64,000 bases of DNA from Megascapheus bottae (GCA_024803745.1 JANJXV010000013.1:13381001-13445000); one strand, 5' to 3'. Shown: positions 42,720 through 53,999, counted from the stretch's first letter. Notes: a model not told the origin generated them from the letters alone. A program made the numbers and translations.

Positions 42720-45639
42720 ACCTCCCACCCTTTTGCTTGGCCTGGGTCAGCCTCTCTTCTCTGTCTCCTATGCCTTGGCCATATTTCTATGGTCAACTCT
42801 ACACCCTTAATCCAGGAGACCTCATTCAACTTCTTCAGAGCAGATCCCTTTCAGGCCATCTTCAGCTTCCTCTTGCCTAACCAACCCTTCTGTTTCTACC
42901 CCCATTCATCTCTCCTCCTCAGCTCCAGGCAGCTGGTTGGTTCCTTCTCCTCACCCCACTCACCCATCTCAACAAAACCTCTTTCCTGACCCCTCGTGCC
43001 TCTCCAGCTGTGTCGCTTCCTCTATTACCCCCTAATTCTGGAGAATCCTCCACTTCCTCTCTTCAACTACTTTTCACACGCTTGAACTCAAGCCAGGGCT
43101 AGAACAGATTGCCTTTGGAACCAGCTGAAGAAAGAGTTGTAGACATCCATCCCCTGGATGAGGCTGACAAGATGGGACCAAGGAGCCAGCCATTATCTGA
43201 GCTTCATTGTAAGGAAATTTCCAAAGGGTCTTGACATCCAGGCCTGGGGGAGAAAAGGCAGCTGGCAGTGACTGCAGTCTGGACACTCCAGAACCACTTA
43301 AGGATGGTGCCTGGCTGGAGGAGGAGAGCCACCATGGTGGCTTCCAGGAAGGGGCTGGAAGGTGGGCAGGGCTAGGATGGGCAGCAGCCGCACTGGGAAA
43401 TCTCTTTTGAGGGACTGGGGGATTCTGAAGGGGATGGGAAGGGCTGGCTTGGGTGGCACTTTTTCATAGCATATGACATTGGTTCAAGAAAACACCAGTT
43501 ATTTGTATCATGGAGTAGGAGGGGCTAATCATGGCAGGAGAGGATAGCACTTTTGCAAAACTTCCTAGGATACAAAATGGAAGGGTTTGGTCCTGGAACC
43601 TGTCTCTCCTCAAAGCTCCAGCCTATGTAACTGGATTGAATTTCCATTCCTGATAGTCATACAATCACCCATTACAGATCACCCAGGGCCCAGCATCCAT
43701 CCCTGATCAATAACACTCATCACCCATCACAACTCATCAACGTTGCCTTGGCAAAGCTCTCTGCCCCCACAGACCTGGTTCTGTTTAGCTCTGTAGTTTA
43801 TGAAGAGTGACTTTACCTCAGTCTGTGCCAGAATCCTTAATTATGAAATCATGTGACCAACCACAGCATTATCTGAGGCTCAAATGAAATGATGGATCCA
43901 GATCAGCCCATATGTAGTACACAGTAAGAATTCACTCAGCCAACAACTTAATATTGCTCTTAGTTGTATCAATGGCTAGCTCGACTTAGAAGAAATCTCC
44001 TCCTGAAGAACCTTTACTCATTCATTCATTTTGCTCTGTTCTACATTTACTTATTTCATGTGCATTTGCAAAGGTCTCTTCATGAGTTTGCAAGGATTTC
44101 TCAGGAATCTGGGTTCTGTCCTCTGAGGACCTCAAAGTTGGTGAGAAAAATAGGTGAAGATGGGGGTGCAGAGGTCCCCAGGAAGACAGAAGAGGCCCCT
44201 ATCCCTGCCTGAGACGTCAAGAAAGGCTCTCTAGAAGAGATGATGCTTTGGTAGAGAGGACAAGAAAGGGGAAAATGTTCTGGCCAGAGGCTTCTTGGAG
44301 ATATGAGGGCAACTGCAAGAGTTTTGTCTTCAGGTACCGAGGGTGAGGCAGGAGGAGAGGTTGAGGGGAGTCATCACAGCCATTTCCCAACATGCCTGTG
44401 ACTACTGGGCTATTTGGCCCCCACATCATGGGTACCAAGAAAGGCAAACCCTTGATGCTTTCTACAGCAGGGCTGGGCACATCAAATTTGAGGACTGGGA
44501 TATTGGTTGGAGGATTGCTTGGTTGTATGTAGAGTCCATGTCAGAGAAAATGGAGTCTGACGTGGAACCCTGGACATGAATAGGCAGACTTTAGGACCAG
44601 CTGGTTGTAGAACTAAATTAGGTGCCGTCAATACCAGGTTCACAGCAGTCTCCACTCTGCCAAAGCCTTCCTATTAGAAATACAGAATGGACAAAGGAGT
44701 CAGAAATGCCCAATGCCAGCCCATAGGTCACTGATGGGAAGCTGAGACTCAGAGTAGACAGATGATGCAGAAGCCCTCAGAGTGTCTGCTGGGAAGACTC
44801 CATGTCCATGTGCCATGTTCAAGCTCAGTGCTTCTGTCTGGCCTTCCTCTCTTGGGGATGCCAGGCCAGGCTGATATGGCTGGGAAATTAGAGGAATCTG
44901 AAGATGACTGTTTACCTGCCAGATGTCACAGGCCCTTGCATCTTGGACTGGAGAGCGGGGCTTCTTGGCAATAGATGAAGCAGAGGCATTTGGCACTGGG
45001 GTAGCACATCCATTTCGGGCAGGGTCAAGGCAATTGGATTCATGAATTCTGAGGTCACTCCGCTGCTGCAGGGTGGAGCTCCAATGAGACCAGTGTCTGT
45101 TCCCCTCCTGGCCCTTGTGCCCAGCACTATCCCCAAGGTGTACTTACTTCTCTTCTATTCCAGCCTGTATCTCTGCAGAGCATAACTAAAGAGGGTAAAA
45201 CAGGAAGGAAGCATGTGCCATCTGCTCCAGAATACTGAGGACTTGGACTGGTCTCTTCCTGAGTGGAGGAGGGCAGATTCCCTCAGCCTGAGGGAGCTAG
45301 GGTACAGCTCAGCTAGGCTATGCCCTGGTCCACAGGCTCCCAGGCTTTCAAGGTAGGGACTCCTAGCTCTATACTTCTAAGCTTGCAGAATTGACTAAGG
45401 TTGAGTGTTTGCTCTTGTTCTTGAGTTAGATCCTACCCAGGAATGGGTTGAGAAAGCATACAGGATGATACAGTAGACAGGGTTACTATTTAAAGACGTT
45501 GGGCCAGGGACCTGCTGTCCTCCAATTCCTCCTGGGTAGGCTGGAGGAATAAAAGCTTTCTCACTGATCTTTCTCTGGTGGGAAAATAAACCAATCACGG
45601 TTGCTTACACTCACCACCATGTTTTGCTTACAGTCTTAT
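42720..45639. other. SINE-free 2.9 kb non-coding block
   Basis: No lineage-specific SINE interrupts this stretch; a diverged L2-like signal at 42740-43080 is possible but weak. It is a candidate place for conserved leader exons or regulatory DNA. Confidence 0.4.
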
Positions 45640-45900
45640 CTTATATGCTGGTCCATCCCCTTCCTGTAGCGTGCAGGACTTCTGCTCAGGAGAAATCTGA
45701 TCTCATCACTCCACATTCAAAGCCCTCTTTAGTTTTCCAGTGTCTGAGGACAAAGGCAAACCAAGCTTTTGTTGACCTCTTTGTTCTTAGCAGACACTTT
45801 GCCCCTTGCATGTGCATGCAACCTGCCAGGCCCAGATCTACTTTCAGTTCCTGGGACCAGCTGTGATCTTGTTTGCTCTCTGGTTGGCACTGTTTCTGTC
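45640..45900 (+). mobile_element. L2-like fragment
   Basis: A CATCACTCCACATTCAAAGCCCTC-like stretch and the Cys/Leu-rich reading that follows resemble the upstream part of an L2 3' end. This is a low-certainty visual match. Confidence 0.3.
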
Positions 45901-46084
45901 CCTGGCCTGCCCTCTCCCAACATCTACAGCTGGAAGACTCCCACTGAAAACTCAGTGACAGGGGACAACTAGGTCCTGCCTGCAGGAGTTCATTGGACAA
46001 GAACAAATACCTGGATCTATGACTGAGTAGGATAAGAGTCCAGAGGAGTGGCCTACAGGTCAGCCTTTGAGTATTATGGTGGCT

Positions 46085-46282
46085 AATAATGCGATTCTGG
46101 GCTTAGAGCCCAGTAGCCATTCCTCCTACCTGTGCCAATTTGTGCTAACCTCTCTGTACCTTTGTTTCCCAGCTGAGGTAGAAGATGGAGATAATACCCA
46201 GTCCTATGACTGGGTCATTATGAGAATGGAAAGGGACTGCACACCTCTAGCATACAGTAAGCGTTCAATTATTGTCTTACAA
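46085..46282 (+). mobile_element. MIR fragment
   Basis: TACCTTTGTTTCCCAGCTGAG, GGAGATAATACCCA and CTAGCATACAGTAAGCGTTCA follow the sense MIR consensus order. Confidence 0.55.
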
Positions 46283-46520
46283 TCCTGACTCCTTTCCAGT
46301 GACAGTCACTAGTATTCTGGCAACACCAGTTCTGTTTATCACCTTCCAGGCCCTCACCCAGCTTCTACCTCACTGTTCATTCTGCTGGAAATACCTTTGG
46401 CTTGCATGGATGCTTGACCATTTCATTACCACTCCAAGAAGTCTTCACAGACAAACCAGAAGGTTTTTCTTTACCTCCCTCATACCTTTCATGGAAAGCC
46501 AAAGAGAGAGATGACCTTTT
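46283..46520 (+). mobile_element. L2-like fragment
   Basis: CAGTTCTGTTTATCACCTTCC, CTGCTGGAAATACCTTTGGC and CAAGAAGTCTTCACAGAC follow the L2 3'-end order. Divergence is high. Confidence 0.4.
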
Positions 46521-47014
46521 AAGAGCGCTTCTTGACCGTAGTTGTCCATCAAAGTCCCATAGTCCTTCTTGGAAGGAATGGTTACTTGCCTAGGGTTTTT
46601 TGCTCCTTTTTCATTCAAGGTGGTCATCTGACCCAGAGTTGTCCAATCATAACATCAGTCTAGACCGTCTAGACCAGTGATTGGTCCTGGGATAACCAAT
46701 TAGCATTTATCTCAGAAATTTTGGTGGAATCAGCACGAAAAGTGTTTTTAATTTTTTTCTCCTAGATTATTAGTCGTGAGGACTATTGAAGCTTGATACT
46801 TAGAAAGATCTTAAGTTAGAAGGAATTTAAGTGTAGAACCAAGCAGAAAGTCAAGAGAAGGGCTACAAAAGAGATTGTGATGGCATTTTTATAATTGTTG
46901 GGTATATTCAATGTCAGATGCAGGTCTACCTTGGATCTATATTTGTATAAACCGAAATACTTTTTCTTGCACAAGCTAATTGCATTTAACATTTGCAATC
47001 AAAACAGCCTTTAG
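46521..47014. other. AT-rich non-coding block with SMAD/CCAAT motifs
   Basis: Besides the motif cluster at 46640-46702 nothing was recognised. Confidence 0.45.
46658..46674. promoter_or_regulatory. Tandem palindromic SMAD-binding elements with nearby CCAAT motifs
   Basis: GTCTAGAC, the optimal palindromic SMAD3/4 element, occurs twice (46658-46665 and 46667-46674) separated by one C. CCAAT motifs flank it: CCAAT near 46642 and 46698, and the inverted ATTGG near 46680. Confidence 0.45.
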
Positions 47015-47245
47015 TTGGGTGCTGGTAGTTCACACCTGTAATCCTAGCCACTTAGAAGGCTGAGATCTGAGGATTACAGATCAAAGCCAGCCCGGTCAAA
47101 AAAGTCTATGGGACTCTGGCCTCTAAATAACCACCAGAAAACCAGAAGTGGTGCTGTGGCTCAAAAGAGTAGAGCACTAACCTTGAGCAAAAAGAGCCTC
47201 AAGGATGATAGCCAGATGGTAGTTTAGCCCTACAACCAACAAGCC
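47015..47245 (+). mobile_element. B1 + right-module dimeric SINE
   Basis: GTTCACACCTGTAATCCTAGC, CAAAGCCAGCCCGG and GGTGCTGTGGCTCAAAAGAG are in order. Confidence 0.85.
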
Positions 47246-47459
47246 CCCCCAAACAGCAAGAAGAATACCCCCAACCCTGACCACTATGATAACAAAAACA
47301 CAGACAACAGCAACAAAAATAAATTCAGGATTTTGTAAAAATTAAAATCTTTGTATATTGAAGGACATTAGCATCAAAGTGAAAAGACAATCCACTAACT
47401 GGGAGTTAATACTTGAAAATCATGTTTCATATGAGGGACTAATATCCAAAATCAATTAT

Positions 47460-47657
47460 TTTTTTTTTGCCAGTCCTGGGCCTTGAACTCAGTGCCTGAG
47501 CACTGTCCTTGAGCTTTTTCTTCAAGGCTAGCATTCTACCACTTGAGCCACAGCACCACTTCCTGCTTTTTTCTGTGTTTGTGGTACTGAGGACTCGAAC
47601 TTGGGTCTTCATTCATGCTAGACAAGCACTCTACCACTACGCCAAACTCCCAGCCCA
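47460..47657 (-). mobile_element. ID-like + right-module SINE inserted in L1 ORF2
   Basis: A full antisense copy starting from a T-run (TTTTTTTTGCCAGTCCTGG) and ending CACTACGCCAAACTCCCAGCC. Confidence 0.9.
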
Positions 47658-47707
47658 ATTACTAATTTTTCCAACAACAAAAGGTAATCAATTTGAAAAT
47701 CAGTGAC

Positions 47708-47798
47708 CATCTGGCAGAGCATCTCAGGTAGTAAAGCACCAGCCTAGCAAGTGTCAGGATGTGAGCTTGAGAATCAGTACCACAAAACAAAAATAAAC
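47708..47798 (+). mobile_element. Monomeric ID-like SINE in L1 ORF2
   Basis: TCTCAGGTAGTAAAGCACCAG and GATGTGAGCTTGAGAATCAGT show diverged A and B boxes, followed by an A-rich tail. Confidence 0.55.
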
Positions 47799-48074
47799 AT
47801 AAAGGACCCCACAGAATTACCACTTCTAGAATTCCAAAGGAATTAAAATCAAGGGTTCCAGCAGATATTGACATGGCAGTATTCATAGCAGTAGTTTTTA
47901 CAATAGCCAAAAGGTAGAAACCACCCAAATGTCTATTGACAGATGAATGGATAGAATGTGATATGCACACGTATACTATTATTCAACCTTTAAAAGGAAT
48001 GACATTCTGGTAAAATGCTAACTTATAAATCAACTTTGAAATTATGCAGTAAGTCATATACAAAAAGAGATACT

Positions 48075-48372
48075 GGGGCTGGGGATTTGGCCTGGTGGTA
48101 AGAGTGCTAGCCTAGCATTCAATTCTTTGATAACACATACATAGAAAAAAAAACTGATGCTGTGGCTCAAGTGGTAGAGCTCTAGCCTTGAGAAAGCTCA
48201 AGGACAGTGCTCGGGCAGTAGACGGGAGGTTTCCAGGTGCCAAGAGAATGGGGGATTGTTTATGGGGTAAAATTTTTGTGCTAGTACTGGGGCTTGAACT
48301 AGCCTCTAAGTCCCTAAAGAACTGGTTTCTTTGCCCAGGCCCAGAGTTCAAGTCTTAAGACCAACAACAACA
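48075..48372 (+). mobile_element. ID-like + right-module SINE with a 120-bp interruption
   Basis: The left module (TTTGGCCTGGTGGTAAGAGTG) and the start of the right module are followed by unrelated sequence (about 48216-48335). The B-box end, CCCAGAGTTCAAGTC, then resumes. Confidence 0.7.
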
Positions 48373-48523
48373 ATAAAAAAGAAAGAACTGGATTCTCTAA
48401 GAACGTGGATCTTTTGGAGGCTTCTTCCCCCTTTTCATTTCAGAAGCCAGGAAACTTGGTCAAGTTTTCCTTCTTGCTTGCCATAGGATCATTGTCAGTC
48501 TCAACCTTTTATAGATTTTCTAT

Positions 48524-48988
48524 TGTTACAGTTTGGAAGCTAAATATTCTTCAAAGTTCCATGCATTAAAGTCTTAGCCCCTAGCTGAAGGCATTATTGG
48601 GAGGTGGTGAAAACACCAGTGCCTGAGCACTGTCCTTGGACTTTCTCAAGGCTAGAGCTCTACCACTTGAGCCTCAGCACCACTTCCGGCTTTTTTCTAT
48701 GTATGTGGTACGGAGGAATTGAACCTGGGTCTTTGTCCATGCTAGGCAAGCACTCTACCACTAGGCCAAACTCCCAGCACCAGGTGGTGAAAACTTTAGA
48801 GCCTCGTTATAAGAAGGGGATTATTTGGGATATGTCCTTGAAGGGTTGTGTTAGAACTCAGGTCTCTCCCTTGTCTCTTCTCTCTGCTTTCCTTGCTTGA
48901 TGACATGCAGCCATAAACCAAAGTAAAATTCTCCTCTTTATGATTTTTACAGGTATTTTATCACAACAACGGAAGGCTGATAGATACA
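48524..48988 (+). mobile_element. MaLR (MST-like) LTR, split by a SINE
   Basis: It begins TGTTACAGTTTGGAAGC and ends ACGGAAGGCTGATAGATACA, with an internal TTATTGGGAGGTGGTGAAAAC segment and TGTCCTTGAAGGG, as in mammalian non-autonomous MaLR LTRs. The SINE at 48615-48781 interrupts it and is flanked by a 13-bp duplication. The exact subfamily is uncertain. Confidence 0.65.
48615..48781 (-). mobile_element. ID-like + right-module SINE with 13-bp target-site duplication
   Basis: AGGTGGTGAAAAC occurs at 48602-48614 and 48782-48794, bracketing the antisense copy inserted in the MaLR LTR. The text CACTCTACCACTAGGCCAAAC is intact. Confidence 0.93.
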
Positions 48989-49021
48989 TCCTGTTCTTGG
49001 TTTTTTAAAAATGGTTAGATG

Positions 49022-49850
49022 TTCAACCACTATGGAAAGCAGTATGGCAGTGCCTCAAAAGGCTAAACATAGAGCTCCCCTATGACCCAGCAATTCCACT
49101 ACTTGGCATTTACCCAACCATCCAGAATCTAGGGCATACTAAATCCACTAGCACAACAATGTTCATTGCAGCATTATTCACCATAGCAAAGATATGGAAC
49201 CAACCTAGATGTCCCTCAGTTGATGAGTGGATCAACAAGTTGTGGTATTTGTACACAATGGAATTCTATGCTGCTGTCAGAAAAAATGACATTGACCCAT
49301 TTGTTAGGAAATGGAGAGACTTAGAAAAAATCATATTAAGTGAAGTAAGCCAGACTCAAAGGAACTTAGGCTCAATGGTTTCCTTCATTTGTCATAATCA
49401 GTAGAAACCTTGTGCTCTACTAGCAGAGATCTGCAATAGAGCAAAACCTTGATACATAAGGCCATATAGTATGAAGCTAATTGAAAGGACCTCCAGGATA
49501 TTGAAACAAAAGCCATATAATGAATGATTGTTGTCCTTAATGTACTATGTTATCTCTCATCTCCTTTGCTGTCCCTTGGGTATCTCATATTGTTACAGTA
49601 TCTCACTTTGTTAGCTGATATATTGAATTTATTTGTATTTGGTTATTTAAATTTAATAGGGAAGGGGGAAAAACCAATATGGGGGGTGGGTGGTGGGGGG
49701 GAGGGTAATGGATACCAAGACTTGTGAAAGGGTATCAATGTGTGTGAATTAATGTACCTTCTATATGGCAAATAACATGTAACCCTTTTATTAATTACAA
49801 TAAAAAATAAAAAAATATTTTTTTAAATGTATGAAATAAAAAAATAACCA
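49022..49850 (+). mobile_element. 5'-truncated LINE-1 (ORF2 C-terminus and 3' UTR)
   Basis: The insert starts within ORF2 and includes TATGACCCAGCAATTCCACTA and an open frame (49159-49404, 81 codons) with the L1 ORF2 C-terminal pattern ...MEFYAAVRKND... and ...IILSEVSQTQ. A G-rich 3' UTR tract (49681-49705) and an A-rich tail follow. A 15-16 bp target-site duplication (AAAAATGGTTAGATG) at 49007-49021 and 49851-49866 defines the insertion. The intact short frame and clean duplication suggest a younger copy than its surroundings. Confidence 0.9.
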
Positions 49851-50397
49851 AAAAATGGTTAGATGTAATTCACATACTTTCAAAATCATGCAACTGGTAT
49901 TACATCTCTAATTTCAGAATATTTTTATTACCACAAAAAGAACTGTACCTACCAGCAGTCATCCCCTATTCCAACCCTCTCCTAGCCTCCACTAAACAAG
50001 TCATCTCCTTTTTGGTATTTATAACTATGCCTAGATATTTCATGCAAGTGAGATCATATAATATGTGTCCAATTTTGTCTGGTTTATTCCATATCGCATA
50101 GGAGGTCCATTCATGTAGTATGGATCAGAATTCTAATTTCATAGCTGAATACTATTTCAATGTATGGCTTGCTATAATTTGTGTATCCATTCATCAATTG
50201 ATGGATAGTTAAGCTGTCTCCTATTTGGGGCCATGATCACTAATGCTTCTGTGAACATCGTGTACAAGTTTTGAGGTTGCTACAGGTATCCACTATTATT
50301 GTGCATAAACGAAGGAGCACAACTACCGGGTCATATGGTAATTCTATGTTTAACTTTTTGAGGAACTGCTTAATTGTATCCTAAAGTGGCTGCATAG

Positions 50398-50700
50398 GAC
50401 GGATGTGGTAGCACATGTCTATAATAGAAGCTACTCATGAAGCAGAAGCAGAACATCATGAGTTTAAGGCCAGTTCAGGGAAAAAGCTAGCCAGAACTCA
50501 ATCTCAGCCAAAACTCTTGGTAGTGTGTACCCTTATCCTAGCTACAGTGGAGGAATACGTAGGAGAATTGAGGCTCAGGCCAGCCCAGGCAAACACTGCC
50601 AGTCTCTTTCTGAAAAAGAATGAGAATAAAAAGGGTTGGGGATGTGGCTCAAGTAAGATACTTGTGCCTCCAGTGCCCCTAAAATACAAAAACAAAAAAC
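50398..50700 (+). mobile_element. Three-module SINE (two B1-like units plus a tRNA-like unit)
   Basis: Two 7SL-like units follow each other (GGTAGCACATGTCTATAATAG... and GGTAGTGTGTACCCTTATCC...), then GGGGATGTGGCTCAAGTAAG. It is flanked by AAAGTGGCTGCAT and AAAGTGGTTGTAC, an imperfect target duplication in the older L1. Confidence 0.7.
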
Positions 50701-50971
50701 AAAGTGGTTGTACAAGTTCATCATCTCCCCCTCCCCACTACCAGCAGCACATGAACCTCAATTTCTCCACATCCTTGTCAACATTTAAAAAAAAATAGTC
50801 TATAGCCAACTTGCTTTAAAGTGGTGTATTGTGGTTTTGACTTGCATTTCCCTAACTAGTCCTTTCTGTGTGTGTATTGTCATCCTTGTTTTTGCCATTT
50901 TATTGGATACATTTCTGCCCTGAAGCCTGACATCATTTGTGAAACAAGTGCCCCTAAGCATAGGAGAGTTC

Positions 50972-51217
50972 TAGTTGAGTGCAGTGGCTCATGCCTGTAA
51001 TCCTAGTTACTCAGGAGGCTGAGATCTGAGAATGGAGGTTCAAAGCCAGCCCAGGCACTAAAGAACGTAGACTCTTACCTACAGTTAATCACTAGAAAAT
51101 GGGAAGTGGGGCTGTGGCTCAGAGGTGGTAGCCTTGAGCTGAAGAGCTCAGGGACAGCACCCAGGCCCAGAGTTCAAGCCCCATGACTCACAAAAATAAA
51201 TAAATAAATAAATAAAA
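50972..51217 (+). mobile_element. B1 + right-module dimeric SINE with 12-bp target-site duplication
   Basis: ATAGGAGAGTTC occurs at 50960-50971 and 51218-51229 around a complete sense copy whose tail has become (AAAT)n. Confidence 0.93.
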
Positions 51218-51230
51218 ATAGGAGAGTTCC

Positions 51231-51400
51231 AATCATCCCAACTCTTAGGAGGCTAAGAGCTGAGCATCAGTTTGCAGCCAGCCCAGGTAGACAAATCCAA
51301 GAAATTCTCATCTCTAATTAACCAGCAAAACAAACTAGAAGGTGTGGCTCAAATACCATAGAATCAACTATAAGTCCAAGCCCCAGTACCAGAACAGGGG
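51231..51400 (+). mobile_element. B1-type dimeric SINE, diverged
   Basis: CTTAGGAGGCTAAGAGCTGAG, ATCTCTAATTAACCAGCAAAA and AGTCCAAGCCCCAGTACCAG remain; the 5' end is lost. It runs into a G/A-rich simple tract. Confidence 0.7.
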
Positions 51401-51470
51401 AGGGGGGGAAGGGGGGAAGGGGGGCAGGGAGAGAGAGAAACAGAGACAGAGACAGAGACAGAGAAAGAAT
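51401..51470. repeat. G-rich tract and (GACAGA)n
   Basis: G-runs separated by AA or single bases pass into GACAGA units at a SINE's tail; the G-runs could fold into a quadruplex. Confidence 0.85.
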
Positions 51471-51639
51471 TCTGGGCTTTAGGGGCCAGGTATTCAAATC
51501 TTTTCTATCTTCTTAATATTTCTATTAGTTGCATAACCTTGAGCCAGTTGTTTAACACTAAGTGTCAGTGTCTCCACTTACTAAATGTGAGTTTTAGTAT
51601 TGTCTTGGATAAATCTGTAACAAAGCCCTTGTGTGAGCC

Positions 51640-51815
51640 AGGGACAAAGCAATAAATCTCAGCAGTGACACTTGAGCACTCAAGAGGCAGAAACAGGAAT
51701 ATTGTGATTTTTGAAGCCACATAGGCCTCATTTAGGCTACATAGTGGATTCCATGTCAGCTTGGGTTACTTATTGATATCCTTTCTCAAACAAAACAAAA
51801 CAAAACAAAAACTCA
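51640..51815 (+). mobile_element. B1 monomer with (AAAAC)n tail
   Basis: CACTCAAGAGGCAGAAACAGG, GGCTACATAGTGGATTCCATG and CTTTCTCAAACAAAACAAAAC follow a sense B1. Confidence 0.65.
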
Positions 51816-53432
51816 CTGCCCAAAAAATAAAACCCCAAATCAAGAAATGAAACAACAAAAGTATCTTACTAGTGACACTAGAAGGGAAAATTTCCAGCTT
51901 AGGGGTATTTCATATTTAACCTATTAGCTGCTTTACCACAGTAATGTTAGACATTTGCCTCTCTCATCTGTGGTGTGATTAGTCCACCTCTGGAGCCTGG
52001 AGGGGACCAAGGTGAGGCCCTCAGATGTGACACTAGCAGTATGTCACGTATTGGTGAATCTGTTGGGTAGCTTCTACCATGTTATTGTCTCTAGCTTCAA
52101 TTATCAGGCATGTAGTGGCCTAAAGGACTTTCTCCTCTGTCAGAGGCAGGGTGCTCAAGGTTCAGAGGGGAGTAAATTGGATTTCCTCAGAATTTACAAG
52201 TAATAATATACACATGGCCTTATTTTGCCTACTTTACAAGCAGCTGGTCAGGTAGGTTTTATTATCTCATTTTACAGACAGAAATTCCAAGAGGTCAATA
52301 ACTTGTCTGAGATCATACCGCCCACAAATGCTAGTGTCTGGCTTTCTGCCCAACTCTGATTTTGGAGATGGAATCTTTCCCCTGGGATGGGGGTAGGGGG
52401 GTAGAATCCCTTCTTTTCTTTGTCATGAAGGAAAAACATAAAAGCACACAGGAATCGTGGGCTGATTTGAATAGCTACTTCTTATTCATCTGATTGCACA
52501 GAACTAACATTTCTTTTATTCTGAGCACAAATCTACTTCATGGGGCCACAGAACAGCTCCTACCCCATCCCAGGCCATCAAACCAGATATGCTCTGGGAG
52601 TCAGGTTGCTTGGCTCTGTTTTCATTACTGAAGACTTCTTGCATCTAGGTTCCCCCCCACCCCCACCCCAGTCCACGAGTTCCTAAAGGAAGCTGCATTT
52701 CTCAGCTTCTGAGCCCAGTGTCCATAGATGAAGTCTGGGCCATCTCCACACATTGATATGCATCATGCACAGGTGCCACAGAGCTGCTAATGACAGGGCT
52801 TGCCCAGGAAGAGCAGGGCCATGGCACTGGCCTGAGCCATGGCTCTAACCCAGATAGACGCTGAAGAAATGAGAATGGAAGAGTTTGAGCCTGTGCCTCC
52901 GGATCTGCACCCTAAACCAAAATAGAAACCTGCTTCAGAGACAAATGGGGAAATGGCCCCATGGCAGGAACAGCTCTGGTGGGGTGTAGTATAGTAGGGA
53001 ACTGGGGCCTTTGCTTCCTGAGAATCTCCAGTGGCCTCTGCTGGAATGGCTCCCGGTCACCAGGTTCTCCTGACTCATCCTTTCTCTAGGGAGTCAGGAA
53101 AGCCAGCTTAGAGCTATGGTCTGGGTCTGGTCCTGGAGCTATAGGCAGGTGCTCTTTACCAGTAGCCATAGCTGCTATATTGCTTAGCCTCTTTTTGCCT
53201 CAGTATTTGGTGACTGACTTACTCTTTTGCTCTTTCATTCATCTGTTCATTCAGCTCACCAGCCAGCACTTGTATACTTCAGCCCCAGTAAACAACCAAG
53301 TTGTAGAGTTAGGAGTTGGAATCTCAGCAGTGCCACTAGTTGACTTATACCTCTGTCCTTTGGGAAAGCCATTCCTCTTCAAAGAGACTTCATAGATTAT
53401 AGCTTTTCTATGATTATGAGGAGTCAACAGGA
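51816..53432. other. Non-coding, one MIR fragment
   Basis: Single-copy-looking sequence with a C-run at about 52651-52670. Confidence 0.5.
52225..52370 (-). mobile_element. MIR fragment
   Basis: TATTATCTCATTTTACAGACA and GGTCAATAACTTGTCTGAGA are antisense MIR core landmarks. Confidence 0.65.
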
Positions 53433-53712
53433 GGCTGGGCATGATGGCTCATACCTGTAATTCCAGCTACTGAGAAGGCAAAGATTGAGAGGATAGAGGT
53501 TCAAGGCCAGCACAGGAAAAATATTAGTGAGACTCCATGTCCAACAATAAGCTGGGCTTGGTGATACACTCCTGTCATCCCAGCTATGCAGGAAGTATAA
53601 ACAGGAAGATCAAAGTCTAGACCTTATTGGAAAAAATAAAGCCCAAACTGCTGTGGGCATGGCTCAAATACAAGGCCCTAAGTTCAAAATCCTAGTATCA
53701 TTAAAAACAAAA
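53433..53712 (+). mobile_element. Three-module SINE (B1-B1-tRNA-like)
   Basis: Two 7SL-like starts (GCTGGGCATGATGGCTCATAC and GCTGGGCTTGGTGATACACTC) are followed by GGCATGGCTCAAATACAAGG and AAGTTCAAAATCCTAG. Confidence 0.72.
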
Positions 53713-53999
53713 AAGTCAAAAGACAATGATACAAATGAAAGCTGCCTATGTAAATCCTCAGAGGAAAAAGCAGAGGTGGGTGGTCTATACAGGAAAACCT
53801 TGCAGGCTCCTGGCCGCATGCCTAGGCCATACTGGGGCTCTGGGCAGTGGTCTCCAGGGACAGTCACAGGATGAGACAGAGAACAGGCTCAGACAGGATT
53901 GTTAGTTTCCGGCCCCATTCTGCCTCCTTTTCTGGTAACCTAACAAATAGTGAGGAAATGAAAAAAAATTCTAAGAATTTTTAAAAAAAGGAGAAGCAG

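Larger units (their letters stand above)
47320..48072 (+). mobile_element. LINE-1 ORF2 remnant, sense, with SINE insertions
   Basis: Fragments such as AAGTGAAAAGACAATCCACTA, GGGACTAATATCCAAAATCA and TTCATAGCAGTAGTTTTTACA...CCAAATGTCTATTGACAG follow the order of the L1 ORF2 3' part. SINEs at 47460-47657 and 47708-47798 interrupt it. It is decayed and not coding. Confidence 0.75.
48990..50930 (-). mobile_element. Older LINE-1 (L1M-type) in antisense, host of nested insertions
   Basis: Outside the younger insertions the plus strand reads as the reverse complement of an old mammalian L1 3' region: AATTCACATACTTTC, ATGATCACTAATGCTTCTG, GGGTCATATGGTAATTCTATG, TTTGAGGAACTGC, then AATTTCTCCACATCCTTGTC and TTGACTTGCATTTCCCTAA. 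It is interrupted by the L1 at 49022-49850 and the SINE at about 50398-50700. Confidence 0.8.
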
